Source of the DNA: Alkalicoccus luteus | GTDB taxonomy: Bacteria > Bacillota > Bacilli > Bacillales > Salisediminibacteriaceae | Strand: one strand, 5' to 3' | Assembly: GCA_052061695.1 (NCBI GenBank) | Contig: JBPZEY010000010.1 | Length of the DNA stretch: 64,000 nt | Shown: in pieces, positions 43,911 through 52,159 of the stretch | Position numbering within the stretch: the stretch's first letter is position 1 | How the letters are laid out: each line of letters starts with the position of its first letter | The notes under the pieces: model-generated | The model's database searches: none | The model's input: only the letters and a program-made list of their open reading frames with translations | Told to the model about the DNA's origin: nothing | Made by a program: the position numbers and the translations under genes

Positions 43911-44598
43911 TAATAATATAGTGGGCGCTGATTGGACCGTGGACTCCAACGATCAGCCTCATTTCAATATCGGCTGAGTTGCTCGGGCCGGAAATGAAGT
44001 TGACGCATGATGGCACCGTGCCGTTTTCCTTGCGGCGCCTGTGAATTTCAGCGGCTGCCTGCGTCATGCGCGGCACGATGGTCGAACGGGGGATAAGGGC
44101 AATATGCACTTCCGGCAGCAGGCTGACGGCACGCCCTTTTCCCGGCGCGCTGAACAGCACAACCGTGCCGGACTCAGCGAGGGTGATGTCGGAGAAGGTG
44201 ACACCGATTTTTGCGCGCTCGGCAAATCGGGTCATCTCCTCGCGGTTTTCATCCGTCCACGCTTTGCTTTCTTCGAGAGAATCCATCACGTGATCAATCC
44301 CGAAATCCGCAAACCGCTCATCTGACCAGTATACGGCAGGGAAGGAGCCGAACCGCTCCAGGGCTGAAGCAAGCACGTCCGGAAGATCTGCCTTTTGCGT
44401 TGTGTCGACAGACGTGTGAATCGCATCGCACTGCCGGATGAGGATCTCCTGCAATTCTGCCGGAGAAGCTCCTGCGAAGACCTCATACTGCGGCTGTTTG
44501 CTCCAGACAGGGCGCTTCACGCCTTCTGTGCGCCGGCTTCGTCCGAGACGATCGGCGATGTTGGCTAAAAACGTATCCTGATTATGAATCGTTCCCAC
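43897..44598 (-). CDS. lutC: LutC, lactate utilisation protein C
   Basis: A 233-residue LUD-domain protein (LAESGTVVLFSAPGKGRAVSLLPEVHIALI, SGPSNSADIEMRLIVGVHGP). The GTG at 44598 is taken as start because gaaaggaggaaacgcc precedes it. It overlaps lutB by 17 bases. With LutA and LutB it forms an iron-sulfur lactate oxidase. Confidence 0.95.
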   Translation of the reverse strand: MGTIHNQDTFLANIADRLGRSRRTEGVKRPVWSKQPQYEVFAGASPAELQEILIRQCDAIHTSVDTTQKADLPDVLASALERFGSFPAVYWSDERFADFGIDHVMDSLEESKAWTDENREEMTRFAERAKIGVTFSDITLAESGTVVLFSAPGKGRAVSLLPEVHIALIPRSTIVPRMTQAAAEIHRRRKENGTVPSCVNFISGPSNSADIEMRLIVGVHGPISAHYIIIEDA

Positions 44599-46009
44599 GG
44601 CGTTTCCTCCTTTCCCGTTCCTCAAACCAGTCGCGGAACCGATCTTCTTTTTGCGACGGCAGTGTGCGGATCTGCGTCCAAAGCTTCACAGGACCGGGAC
44701 CGCTTTCCTTGGTACTGAATTTATCGACGAAAGGTCCTGCTGATTTTCCTCCCAGCTGAAACAGTTTCGGATGGCTGGCTGCGTAGGCGAATCCCTGCAT
44801 CGCAAGCTTTTCTGCAAACCCGGAGCCGCCTTCGTGCTCGACGATGTCCTTGCGGTGCTCAATTAACAGCTCGTGCAGCGGAATTTTAACCGGGCAGGCA
44901 TCCGTGCAGGCAGCGCAGAGCGACGAGGCAAACGGCAGCTCTTTGTTGTTCTCATAGCCTTCCAGAAGGGGAGTGAGCACTGCTCCGATCGGACCCGGGT
45001 AAATCGAGCCGTAGGAGTGGCCGCCAACATGCCGGTAAACCGGGCAGACGTTAATGCAGGCCGCACAGCGAATACACTGCAGCGCGCTCTGATATTTCGT
45101 TCCGAGAATCTTGGATCGCCCGTTGTCGACGATGACGATATGAAACTCCTCCGGCGCGTGCTCATCCGTTGCTTCCGATGGTGTCAGTCCGGTGACATAG
45201 CTCGTCAGTTTCTGACCGACGGCGCTTCGGCAGAGCATGCTGACAAGTATGTCAAGCTCCTCCCACGTCGGAACGATCCGCTCCATACCCATGACGCTGA
45301 TCTGCGTTTTTGGAAGCGCGGTCACCATGCGGGCATTTCCTTCATTTGTAACGAGCGAGACGGAGCCCGACTCGGCAACTGCAAAGTTGCAGCCGGTGAT
45401 GCCGACGTCAGCGCTTAAAAAGTCCTGGCGCAGCTGCTCGCGGGCAAACCGTCCGAGCTCCTGCGGGTCGGACGATTTATCGTACGCGCGTTTTTCGTGG
45501 AACGTTTCACGGATCTGTTCTTTATTTTTATGAAGGGCCGGGACGACAATATGCGACGGCGGATCGTGATCGTCAAGCTGCAGAATCCATTCGCCGAGGT
45601 CAGACTCAATCACCTCGCAGCCGATATCGCGAATGGCCTCGTTCATGCCAATTTCTTCCGTTACCATCGACTTTGCCTTCACGACCTTTTTCGCTTCCTT
45701 GCGTTGAATCACCGACTGAATATAGTCATTTGCTTCCTCCTTCGTTTCGGCGAAAAAAACGTGGCCGCCCTGGGCGGAGGCATTTTCAGCAAACTGCTGT
45801 AAATAGAAGTCAAGGTTATCGAGCGTATGCTGGCGGATCTCTTCTGCATGATCGCGCCAGTCCTCCCACGTGCCGAGTTCAGCAGTAGAAGCAGCCTTTC
45901 GTCCTTCCAGTCGATCCTGAGCACCGGAGACCGCGGAGCGCATGAACGTGTTTTCGATTCCTTTGCCGACCCGGTCAAAAAACGGATCGTTGCTGATACG
46001 GATACTCAT
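44582..46009 (-). CDS. lutB: LutB, iron-sulfur lactate utilisation protein
   Basis: The 475-residue protein has an N-terminal LUD domain (ITGCNFAVAESGSVSLVTNEGNAR) and a ferredoxin-like part with two 4Fe-4S motifs, CIRCAACINVCPVYRH and CAACTDACPVKIPL. It overlaps lutA upstream by four bases. Confidence 0.96.
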   Translation of the reverse strand: MSIRISNDPFFDRVGKGIENTFMRSAVSGAQDRLEGRKAASTAELGTWEDWRDHAEEIRQHTLDNLDFYLQQFAENASAQGGHVFFAETKEEANDYIQSVIQRKEAKKVVKAKSMVTEEIGMNEAIRDIGCEVIESDLGEWILQLDDHDPPSHIVVPALHKNKEQIRETFHEKRAYDKSSDPQELGRFAREQLRQDFLSADVGITGCNFAVAESGSVSLVTNEGNARMVTALPKTQISVMGMERIVPTWEELDILVSMLCRSAVGQKLTSYVTGLTPSEATDEHAPEEFHIVIVDNGRSKILGTKYQSALQCIRCAACINVCPVYRHVGGHSYGSIYPGPIGAVLTPLLEGYENNKELPFASSLCAACTDACPVKIPLHELLIEHRKDIVEHEGGSGFAEKLAMQGFAYAASHPKLFQLGGKSAGPFVDKFSTKESGPGPVKLWTQIRTLPSQKEDRFRDWFEERERRKRRGNDS

Positions 46010-46740
46010 GAAACCGTCTCCTCTCTGCTGTTTAAAATCTCTGCGATGTGACGGACTTCCACAGGTTTGCCGGTCCGTTCGATACGGCCCCCGATGTTCA
46101 TCAGGCAGCCAAGATCCGAGCCGACGAGGCAGGCCGCCCCGGTTTCTTCAATATGCTGGACCTTTTCATCGACCATCTGCTCGGAGATCGGCATCATTTT
46201 CACTGAAAATGTACCACCGAATCCGCAGCAGTGTTCCTTATAAGGAAGCTCGGTCAGCGTCAGTCCGGATACATGTTTCAGCAGCCGGTAAGGGGCTTCT
46301 GTCACGCCGAGAAGGCGCGTCATATGGCAGGAGGAGTGGTAGGTGACGCTCCCATGAAACGTAGCACCAACATCCTCTATTTCCAGCACATCGACGATGA
46401 ACTGGGTGAGCTCAAACGTTTTGGCAGCGAGCTTTTCTGCTTTCTCTCTCCAAACGTCGTCCTCAGCAAACAGCTTCGGATACTCGTGAATCATCGTTGC
46501 GCACGAGCCGGAGGGGGTGACGACCCATTCTTCCTCTTCAAACGTCGTAATCATATGACGGGCCACTGTCTGCGCCTCTTTGTGAAAGCCGCTGTTAAAG
46601 GCAGGCTGACCGCAGCAGGTCTGTTTCTTCGGAAAGGAAACGTTGCAGCCAAGCCTTTCAAGCAGTTCAACCGTACTCCGTCCGACAGATGAAGGATAGA
46701 CAGCATCAGCAAGGCAGGTAATAAAAAGCGATACGTTCAT
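46006..46740 (-). CDS. lutA: LutA, lactate utilisation protein A
   Basis: The 244-residue protein has two CCG cysteine-rich domains (KQTCCGQPAFNSG and YHSSCHMTRLL...EHCCGFGGTF), as in glycolate/lactate oxidase subunits. It follows the permease by 18 bases with caggaggac as ribosome binding site. Confidence 0.95.
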   Translation of the reverse strand: MNVSLFITCLADAVYPSSVGRSTVELLERLGCNVSFPKKQTCCGQPAFNSGFHKEAQTVARHMITTFEEEEWVVTPSGSCATMIHEYPKLFAEDDVWREKAEKLAAKTFELTQFIVDVLEIEDVGATFHGSVTYHSSCHMTRLLGVTEAPYRLLKHVSGLTLTELPYKEHCCGFGGTFSVKMMPISEQMVDEKVQHIEETGAACLVGSDLGCLMNIGGRIERTGKPVEVRHIAEILNSREETVS

Positions 46741-46758
46741 AAATAGTCCTCCTGAAAG

Positions 46759-48507
46759 TTAAGCAGATTTGGAAACCGCCTCCTGTTCGCTCACCGGCCG
46801 TGAACCGCGGTAGATTGCATAGGCGAGCCCGGAAATAACAAGTATGAGGAGCAGGCTTCCAATGTTTAAACCAAATCCATAAAACCAGACGGAGCCGAGT
46901 GCTCCGGCAAATACGAGATAGTACGTCGTTGGAATGAGCGTCTTGCGGATCAGCAGCCCCTCTTTGCCGGTTAGTCCGGCAGCGGCGCTTGCCGCGACGA
47001 CGTTATGGACGCAAATCATGTTCCCGGCGGCACCGCCGATCGCCTGCAGTGCAACCGTCGTTGTGCCGGTGACGCCTATCAGCTCAGCCGTCTCATATTG
47101 AAAGCCGGAAAACATCATGTTGCTGATCGTGTTGCTTCCTGCAATAAACGCGCCGAGGGCACCGATGACAGCGGAGACGAGCGGCCATTGGGATCCAAAG
47201 ACGGATTCAGCGCCGAGTGCAAGCTGAAACGGCATCGTGCCGAACGTGTTCGCTTCGACACCAGTGTTTATAAACACCTGTACCATCGGCACCGCGAAAA
47301 TCAGTGCAGCTGCAGCGCCAATGGTCGTTTTAAAGGAAAGCGAAGCAGCGCGGCCGAAGCGGGCGACGGGCATCTTATATAAAAGAACAGCCAGCACAGA
47401 TACGAGGATTAAAATCGCAGCCGGCAGGTAAAGCGGCTGAAACGATACGGCGATCCCCGCATTAAACGGTTCTCCAAAGCTGACAACAACACTTTGCAGC
47501 CACGCCTTCACTGGCAGAGCGTCCAGGCGGGTGACGACAAGCAGCAGGCCGACGATGATGTACGGCACCCAGGCTCGGATCATGGACACCTTCGGAAAGC
47601 TGCCAACTGCTTCTGTTTTCAGCACGCCTTTCCATTCCGGATCCCAGTTCGATTCTTTCTCAAACTGCCAGTCATCCTTTGGAACGAACAGACCGCGCTT
47701 CGCAGCTGGGATGACAATCGCAAGACCGATCAGCCCGCCGAACAGCGACGGGAATTCGGGTCCCATGAAGACGGCGATCAGCATGTACGGAATCGTAAAG
47801 GAAACCCCTGCAAACAGAGCGAATTTCCATGCTCGCAGCCCTTCTGTAAACGAGCGGTTTTTTCCGAAAAACTTTGTCAGCATCGCGATCATGATCAGCG
47901 GAATAAACGATCCGATAATTGCATGCAGAATGGATACGTGCTGCGTAATTTCCATAAGCGTTGCCGTGCTGAAGCCTGCTGTGTTCTGGAGACCGTCGTT
48001 GATGCCGACGAGGACCGGTGTTCCGATCGCGCCGAAAGTCACCGGTGTAGACTGGATCGTAAGGGCAACCATGACGGCCGCCATCGCAGGAAAACCGATG
48101 GCTACGAGCAGCGGAGCCGCAATAGCAGCAGGCGTTCCAAAACCGGAAGCCCCTTCGATAAAGGAACCAAACAGCCAGCAGATAATAATCGCCTGAACAC
48201 GACGGTCCGGAGAGATGTCCGTAAAGCCGCGGCGGATCGTATCAAGTGCTCCGCCTTCCCGCAGCGTGTTCAGCAAAAGCAAAGCGCCGAAAACGATAAG
48301 CAGAATCGTGAGAGCCGAAACGAGTCCGTTAACGATCGCGCCGCCGATTTGATTAGCCGGTACGTTCCAGAAGATCATTGCTGCCGCAATGGTGATCAGC
48401 AGCGACACCGGCATTGCACGGCTGGCGGGCCAGCGCAAAATAACAAGAAAAAGCAGGACAGCAAGGATCGGGGTAAGTGCAATCAGTGCCAGCATTCCAG
48501 TTCCCAT
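46759..48507 (-). CDS. lutP: L-lactate permease LutP/LldP
   Basis: The 582-residue transporter of the LctP family has about 13 or more membrane segments and the signature GSFIEGASGFGTPAAIAAPLL as well as GALGAFIAGSNTISNMMFSGFQ. It imports lactate with protons and is the first gene of the operon permease-lutA-lutB-lutC. Start 48507 follows atggaggaatatga. Confidence 0.95.
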   Translation of the reverse strand: MGTGMLALIALTPILAVLLFLVILRWPASRAMPVSLLITIAAAMIFWNVPANQIGGAIVNGLVSALTILLIVFGALLLLNTLREGGALDTIRRGFTDISPDRRVQAIIICWLFGSFIEGASGFGTPAAIAAPLLVAIGFPAMAAVMVALTIQSTPVTFGAIGTPVLVGINDGLQNTAGFSTATLMEITQHVSILHAIIGSFIPLIMIAMLTKFFGKNRSFTEGLRAWKFALFAGVSFTIPYMLIAVFMGPEFPSLFGGLIGLAIVIPAAKRGLFVPKDDWQFEKESNWDPEWKGVLKTEAVGSFPKVSMIRAWVPYIIVGLLLVVTRLDALPVKAWLQSVVVSFGEPFNAGIAVSFQPLYLPAAILILVSVLAVLLYKMPVARFGRAASLSFKTTIGAAAALIFAVPMVQVFINTGVEANTFGTMPFQLALGAESVFGSQWPLVSAVIGALGAFIAGSNTISNMMFSGFQYETAELIGVTGTTTVALQAIGGAAGNMICVHNVVAASAAAGLTGKEGLLIRKTLIPTTYYLVFAGALGSVWFYGFGLNIGSLLLILVISGLAYAIYRGSRPVSEQEAVSKSA

Positions 48508-48582
48508 TCATATTCCTCCATTCCATTGTAAAACAAGCGTTTAACACATCCAAGAAAAAACAGCTGGTCATCAAGAGAGCAG

Positions 48583-48595
48583 GTCATCAGATGAC
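48583..48595 (-). promoter_or_regulatory. Candidate LutR operator
   Basis: gtcatcagatgac is a perfect 13-base palindrome lying just downstream of the predicted -10 of lutP, where a GntR/FadR-type repressor would act. A second related half, ggtcatcaaga, begins at 48566. Confidence 0.55.
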
Positions 48596-48614
48596 TGATT
48601 ATGTAAGTGCTTAC

Positions 48615-48644
48615 ATTATAAGCGGATAAGGTTGCTGAATGCAA
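48615..48644 (-). promoter_or_regulatory. SigA-type promoter of the lut operon
   Basis: On the minus strand ttgcat (48644-48639), an 18-base spacer, and tataat (48620-48615), about 110 bases before lutP. Confidence 0.75.
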
Positions 48645-48770
48645 CTTGTTTTTTCAGAAAATACTCATAAATGCGACTGGAAAATGAGTGCGGCAGTGCT
48701 GCCAGGAATATTAATATGGATTTACGGGTAATAGACAAACAGAAATTCATTATGAAAAGAGGAATTCAGC

Positions 48771-49469
48771 ATGACACAGAAATCAAAATCGATGGAGGCG
48801 GAGCTGGGCAGCTACTTTTCCTCTTTGCTTCGCGAACACTTTGGCAGAGGACCAACTTCTGTTTATGTCACCATTGAGCCGCCATTTTTTACTGTTCATA
48901 TACGAGGATTTCAGCCTCCGATGGAGAAGATTTTGCTGAAACGGAGAGAATATCAGCGAATTCTGGATACACGGGAAATGATGCTGTCCGAGCTTCGCAT
49001 CGATATTTGCGAAATGCTTGAGCAGACTGCCGGTGTGGAGATGAAAGAAATGTACACCGACTGGAACCTGCGCCGGGAAACCGGCCTTATTTTCGGAGAG
49101 CTAAGAGGGATACGGGCTGAAGATCAGGAGTGGAAATCCCCTGTTGAAGTGAATGACCGGGCGCTGCTTCGAGAATTAGTCCGTGCGAGCGAGATGGCAG
49201 AGAAAGAGCCGGGAGAAACGCAAATTTACTGGCTGAATGAACGGACCGTCCTCTGCCGGCGCAAAAAAATTCTTGTTGAAGTCGAAAAGGAGCTGATCCG
49301 TCACGGCATGCTCCGTGAACTAAAGCAGGCGAAGCGGCCGCTGGAACACCGGATGCTTCAGGAGGTAGACTTGGAAAGTGCTGTGGGAAAGCCGGTGCTT
49401 GATCATTTCGTTTCCTGGGATTTCTATACCGATAAGGGGTACATCGTGCTGGTTATGGATGCCCAGTGA
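48771..49469 (+). CDS. MpsC-family (DUF2294) protein
   Basis: The 232-residue soluble protein matches the DUF2294/MpsC family: GRGPTSVYVTIEPPFFTVHIRGF...EKILLK and RREYQRILDTREMMLSELRIDICEMLEQTAGVEMKEMYTDW (key features R-G-P, D, D-W) in the first 115 residues, then a second, weaker related half (TQIYWLNERTVLCRRKKILVEVEKELIRHG). MpsC has been linked to a sodium-translocating membrane-potential system, but the partner genes mpsAB are not adjacent. Confidence 0.8.
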   Translation: MTQKSKSMEAELGSYFSSLLREHFGRGPTSVYVTIEPPFFTVHIRGFQPPMEKILLKRREYQRILDTREMMLSELRIDICEMLEQTAGVEMKEMYTDWNLRRETGLIFGELRGIRAEDQEWKSPVEVNDRALLRELVRASEMAEKEPGETQIYWLNERTVLCRRKKILVEVEKELIRHGMLRELKQAKRPLEHRMLQEVDLESAVGKPVLDHFVSWDFYTDKGYIVLVMDAQ

Positions 49470-49478
49470 ACAAGCAAA

Positions 49479-49506
49479 AAGCCGTTCCTGAATAGAGGAA
49501 CGGCTT
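49479..49506. terminator. Terminator between convergent genes
   Basis: Stem aagccgttcct / aggaacggctt; T run follows on the minus strand. Confidence 0.88.
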
Positions 49507-49521
49507 ACGTTATGGGTTTAC

Positions 49522-49716
49522 TTATTTTCCAACAAGGGTAAAGGCTTCACAGTGCGAACACTTATGATAAGCCATGTCGCGAACGAGACGGTCGATTTGT
49601 TCGCTGCTGTTTGTAAACTCCCGCTGATCTGCGGGTGTTTCGTTAAATCCACATTTGTCACCTGCGCATAGTACACGGTGAACTCGTTTTTGTTTGTGAT
49701 CGATGAAAAATGTCAC
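49522..49716 (-). CDS. Small zinc-ribbon-like protein
   Basis: A 64-residue protein with two Cys pairs, VLCAGDKCGF and HKCSHCEAFTL, that would bind one zinc. Ribosome binding site aaaggtggtattagc. Family not recognised. It is directly downstream of a strong same-strand terminator at 49748, so a promoter or antitermination is needed for its expression. Confidence 0.7.
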   Translation of the reverse strand: MTFFIDHKQKRVHRVLCAGDKCGFNETPADQREFTNSSEQIDRLVRDMAYHKCSHCEAFTLVGK

Positions 49717-49747
49717 GCTAATACCACCTTTCTAGTCGAAAGCGGAC

Positions 49748-49798
49748 AGAAAAAAAGCCGAAAAGACGTACCTCTGGCGGGTTCGTCTCTTCGGCTTT
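49748..49798 (-). terminator. Strong terminator upstream of the zinc-ribbon gene
   Basis: Fifteen-base stem aaagccgaaaagacg / cgtctcttcggcttt with one wobble pair, ending on the minus strand in a T run. No gene precedes it on that strand within 120 bases, so it ends a small RNA or a leader. Confidence 0.85.
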
Positions 49799-49920
49799 GC
49801 GAAAACAGCACTATTGTCTGTCACAGATTGCCAAAATATGATCGCTCCGGCTGTTACACGGAACGGTTGTCTAATAAGGGAGTACAGCAGGTTCTAACGG
49901 AAACACTATTGTTTTCCGAG
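49799..49920 (-). ncRNA. Candidate small RNA or attenuated leader with twin hairpins
   Basis: Upstream of the terminator at 49748 on the minus strand are two hairpins with identical nine-base loops: 49899-49917 (ggaaa / tttcc around cactattgt, plus-strand reading) and 49805-49821 (acag / ctgt around cactattgt). Duplicate loops on different stems followed by an intrinsic terminator look like an RNA, not chance. No coding frame of note lies here. No promoter was identified and I do not recognise an RNA family. Confidence 0.4.
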
Positions 49921-50045
49921 TAATGCCCATGATACGCACCTTTCTGGTATATGTCAAACAGATCTTTGTATAAGCATACAAAGTCCCGCCATGGCAGGGT
50001 ACAGACTCGTTCAAATGATAATCATATGATGAAGGAGAGAAGACG

Positions 50046-51068
50046 ATGACGACGATGAGAGCAGTTGGACTTTATGAATACCTTCCGGCTGAGGATGAGA
50101 ACAGCCTGCAAAATGTAACGGTGGAACGGCCAACGCCGAAGCCGCACGATATTGTGGTACAAGTAAAAGCTGTTTCGCTTAATCCGGTTGATACGAAAAT
50201 CCGGGCGCCAAAAGACGGTAAAGAAGAGGAGCCGAAAATTCTCGGCTGGGACGCGGCCGGAGTCGTTGTTGAAACCGGAGCGGAGGTAACGCTTTTCCAG
50301 GAAGGCGATGAGGTGTATTACGCCGGCTCTGTCGGCAGACAGGGAGCCAACAGCGAATACCACGCAGTCGATGAACGCATCGCGGCCAAAAAGCCCTCAT
50401 CGCTCGATTTTGCAGAAGCAGCTGCGATGCCGCTGACCGCGATCACCGCCTGGGAAGGCATGTTTGACCGGCTTGGCATCGCTCAGGCAGCTGAGAAAAA
50501 TGAAGGGAAATCGATTCTGATTATCGGTGCTGCCGGCGGTGTCGGGTCGATTGCGCTGCAGCTGGCAGCACAGGCAGGGCTGCACGTCATCGGGACAGCC
50601 TCGAGGAAGGAAACAACGGACTGGGCCCGTGAGATGGGAGCGGACACGATCATCAACCACCACGACGATTTCAGGCCGCAGCTGGAGCAGGAAGGCATTC
50701 ATGAAGTCGACTATATTTTCTGCCTGAACGCAACCGACACACACTGGGATAAAATGGCGGATGTCGTTAAGCCGCAGGGCATGATCTGCTCCATTGTCGA
50801 AACCGGGGAAAAGCTCGACCTCGGATTATTAAAACAGAAAAGCGCAGGTTTCATCTGGGAATTCATGTTTACACGCGCGCTGTTTGAGACAGAGGATATG
50901 ATCGAACAGCACCGGCTGCTGGAAGAAGTCTCATCCAGGCTGGATGCCGGAACGCTGAAAACAACGATTACCGAGCGCCGCCGCGGGCTGGATGCGTCCG
51001 TGTTCAGGGAAGCTCATCAAAAACTGGAATCCGGCACCATGATCGGCAAGCTTGTTATCGAGTTTTAA
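50046..51068 (+). CDS. Zinc-type alcohol dehydrogenase-like / quinone oxidoreductase family protein
   Basis: The 340-residue medium-chain reductase lacks zinc cysteines and has the quinone-oxidoreductase features SLNPVDTKIR, GWDAAGVVVETG, AAAMPLTAITAWEGMFDRL and the nucleotide motif IIGAAGGVGSIALQLA. It likely reduces quinones or activated alkenes with NADPH. ATG 50046 with aaggagagaagacg; an alternative start lies three codons in. Confidence 0.9.
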   Translation: MTTMRAVGLYEYLPAEDENSLQNVTVERPTPKPHDIVVQVKAVSLNPVDTKIRAPKDGKEEEPKILGWDAAGVVVETGAEVTLFQEGDEVYYAGSVGRQGANSEYHAVDERIAAKKPSSLDFAEAAAMPLTAITAWEGMFDRLGIAQAAEKNEGKSILIIGAAGGVGSIALQLAAQAGLHVIGTASRKETTDWAREMGADTIINHHDDFRPQLEQEGIHEVDYIFCLNATDTHWDKMADVVKPQGMICSIVETGEKLDLGLLKQKSAGFIWEFMFTRALFETEDMIEQHRLLEEVSSRLDAGTLKTTITERRRGLDASVFREAHQKLESGTMIGKLVIEF

Positions 51069-51080
51069 ACTTTATTATTT

Positions 51081-51111
51081 AGGGGCGTCTCCATTAAGGA
51101 GCTACGCCCCT
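51081..51111 (+). terminator. Terminator after the quinone oxidoreductase gene
   Basis: Stem aggggcgt / acgcccct with a long loop and T-poor tail. Confidence 0.65.
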
Positions 51112-51268
51112 TCCACATTTAATCTGGTTTAACGCTGTTTCGAACTCTTAATTACAGTGAACAAGTAAAAAAAGATTGGAAAGTCAGAAAAGACTGGCGA
51201 TACATTGTTTTAACCTAATTTGTTGAGTGGTACGATGAGAAAAGCAAGAATTTAGAGGGAGGCAATCG

Positions 51269-52159
51269 ATGTTAACACACTTGGAGCAACTGGAAGCTGA
51301 AGCAATTTATATCATGCGCGAGGTTGCAGCGGAATGTGAGAATCCGGTTATGCTTTATTCGATCGGAAAAGACAGTTCTGTCATGCTTCACCTGGCTATG
51401 AAAGCTTTTTACCCTGAAAAACCACCTTTTCCTTTTTTACATATTGATACAACCTGGAAATTCAGTGAGATGACAAAATTTCGTGACAGACGAGCTGACG
51501 AACTGGGTATAGAGCTGCTTGTTCACTCAAATGAGGAAGGGGTTGCTGAAGGAATAAACCCATTTGATCATGGTGCCGTTTATACAGATGTCATGAAGAC
51601 AGAAGCGCTAAAGCAAGCATTGGACTACTATGGCTTTGATGCTGCCTTTGGTGGAGCGAGACGCGATGAAGAAAAATCGAGAGCGAAAGAGCGAATCTTT
51701 TCTTTTCGTAACGAATCGCATACATGGGATCCAAAAAATCAGCGGCCTGAAATGTGGAAGCGCTATAACTCACATATGAAACAAGGTGAAAGTGTGCGGG
51801 TGTTCCCACTCTCAAATTGGACCGAGGCAGATGTTTGGCAGTACATCAAACAAGAAGATATTGACATAGTGCCGTTATATTTTGCGGCGGAACGACCAGT
51901 AGTAGAACGGGATGGGTCGATCATCATGGTGGACGATGACAGAATGCCTGTAAGTCATCACGAAGTACAGTATAGAAAAGTCCGGTTTCGAACATTGGGA
52001 TGCTACCCGCTGACTGGGGGCGTTTATTCAGAGGCAGCTACTCTTGATGAAGTTATTCAAGAAACACTTGGAGCAGTCTCTTCGGAACGAACAAGCCGTG
52101 TAATTGATCATGAAGCATCAGGAAGTATGGAACGGCGAAAACGGGAGGGTTATTTTTAA
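51269..52159 (+). CDS. cysD: Sulfate adenylyltransferase subunit 2 (CysD/NodP type)
   Basis: The 296-residue PAPS-reductase-fold ATP pyrophosphatase has the PP motif MLYSIGKDSSVMLHLAMKAF, HIDTTWKFSEMTKFRD, GGARRDEEKSRAKERIFSFR, and C-terminal GCYPLTGGVYS. With CysN it makes adenosine 5'-phosphosulfate from ATP and sulfate. Bacilli usually use the unrelated monomeric Sat enzyme, so this pair looks acquired. The next gene starts immediately after the stop. Confidence 0.96.
   Translation: MLTHLEQLEAEAIYIMREVAAECENPVMLYSIGKDSSVMLHLAMKAFYPEKPPFPFLHIDTTWKFSEMTKFRDRRADELGIELLVHSNEEGVAEGINPFDHGAVYTDVMKTEALKQALDYYGFDAAFGGARRDEEKSRAKERIFSFRNESHTWDPKNQRPEMWKRYNSHMKQGESVRVFPLSNWTEADVWQYIKQEDIDIVPLYFAAERPVVERDGSIIMVDDDRMPVSHHEVQYRKVRFRTLGCYPLTGGVYSEAATLDEVIQETLGAVSSERTSRVIDHEASGSMERRKREGYF

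Noticed and set aside
47494..48531. 345-codon open frame antisense to lutP
   Set aside because: Composition (Arg, Asn, Asp, His, Gln repeats) is that of a shadow of a hydrophobic permease; no ribosome binding site or family match.
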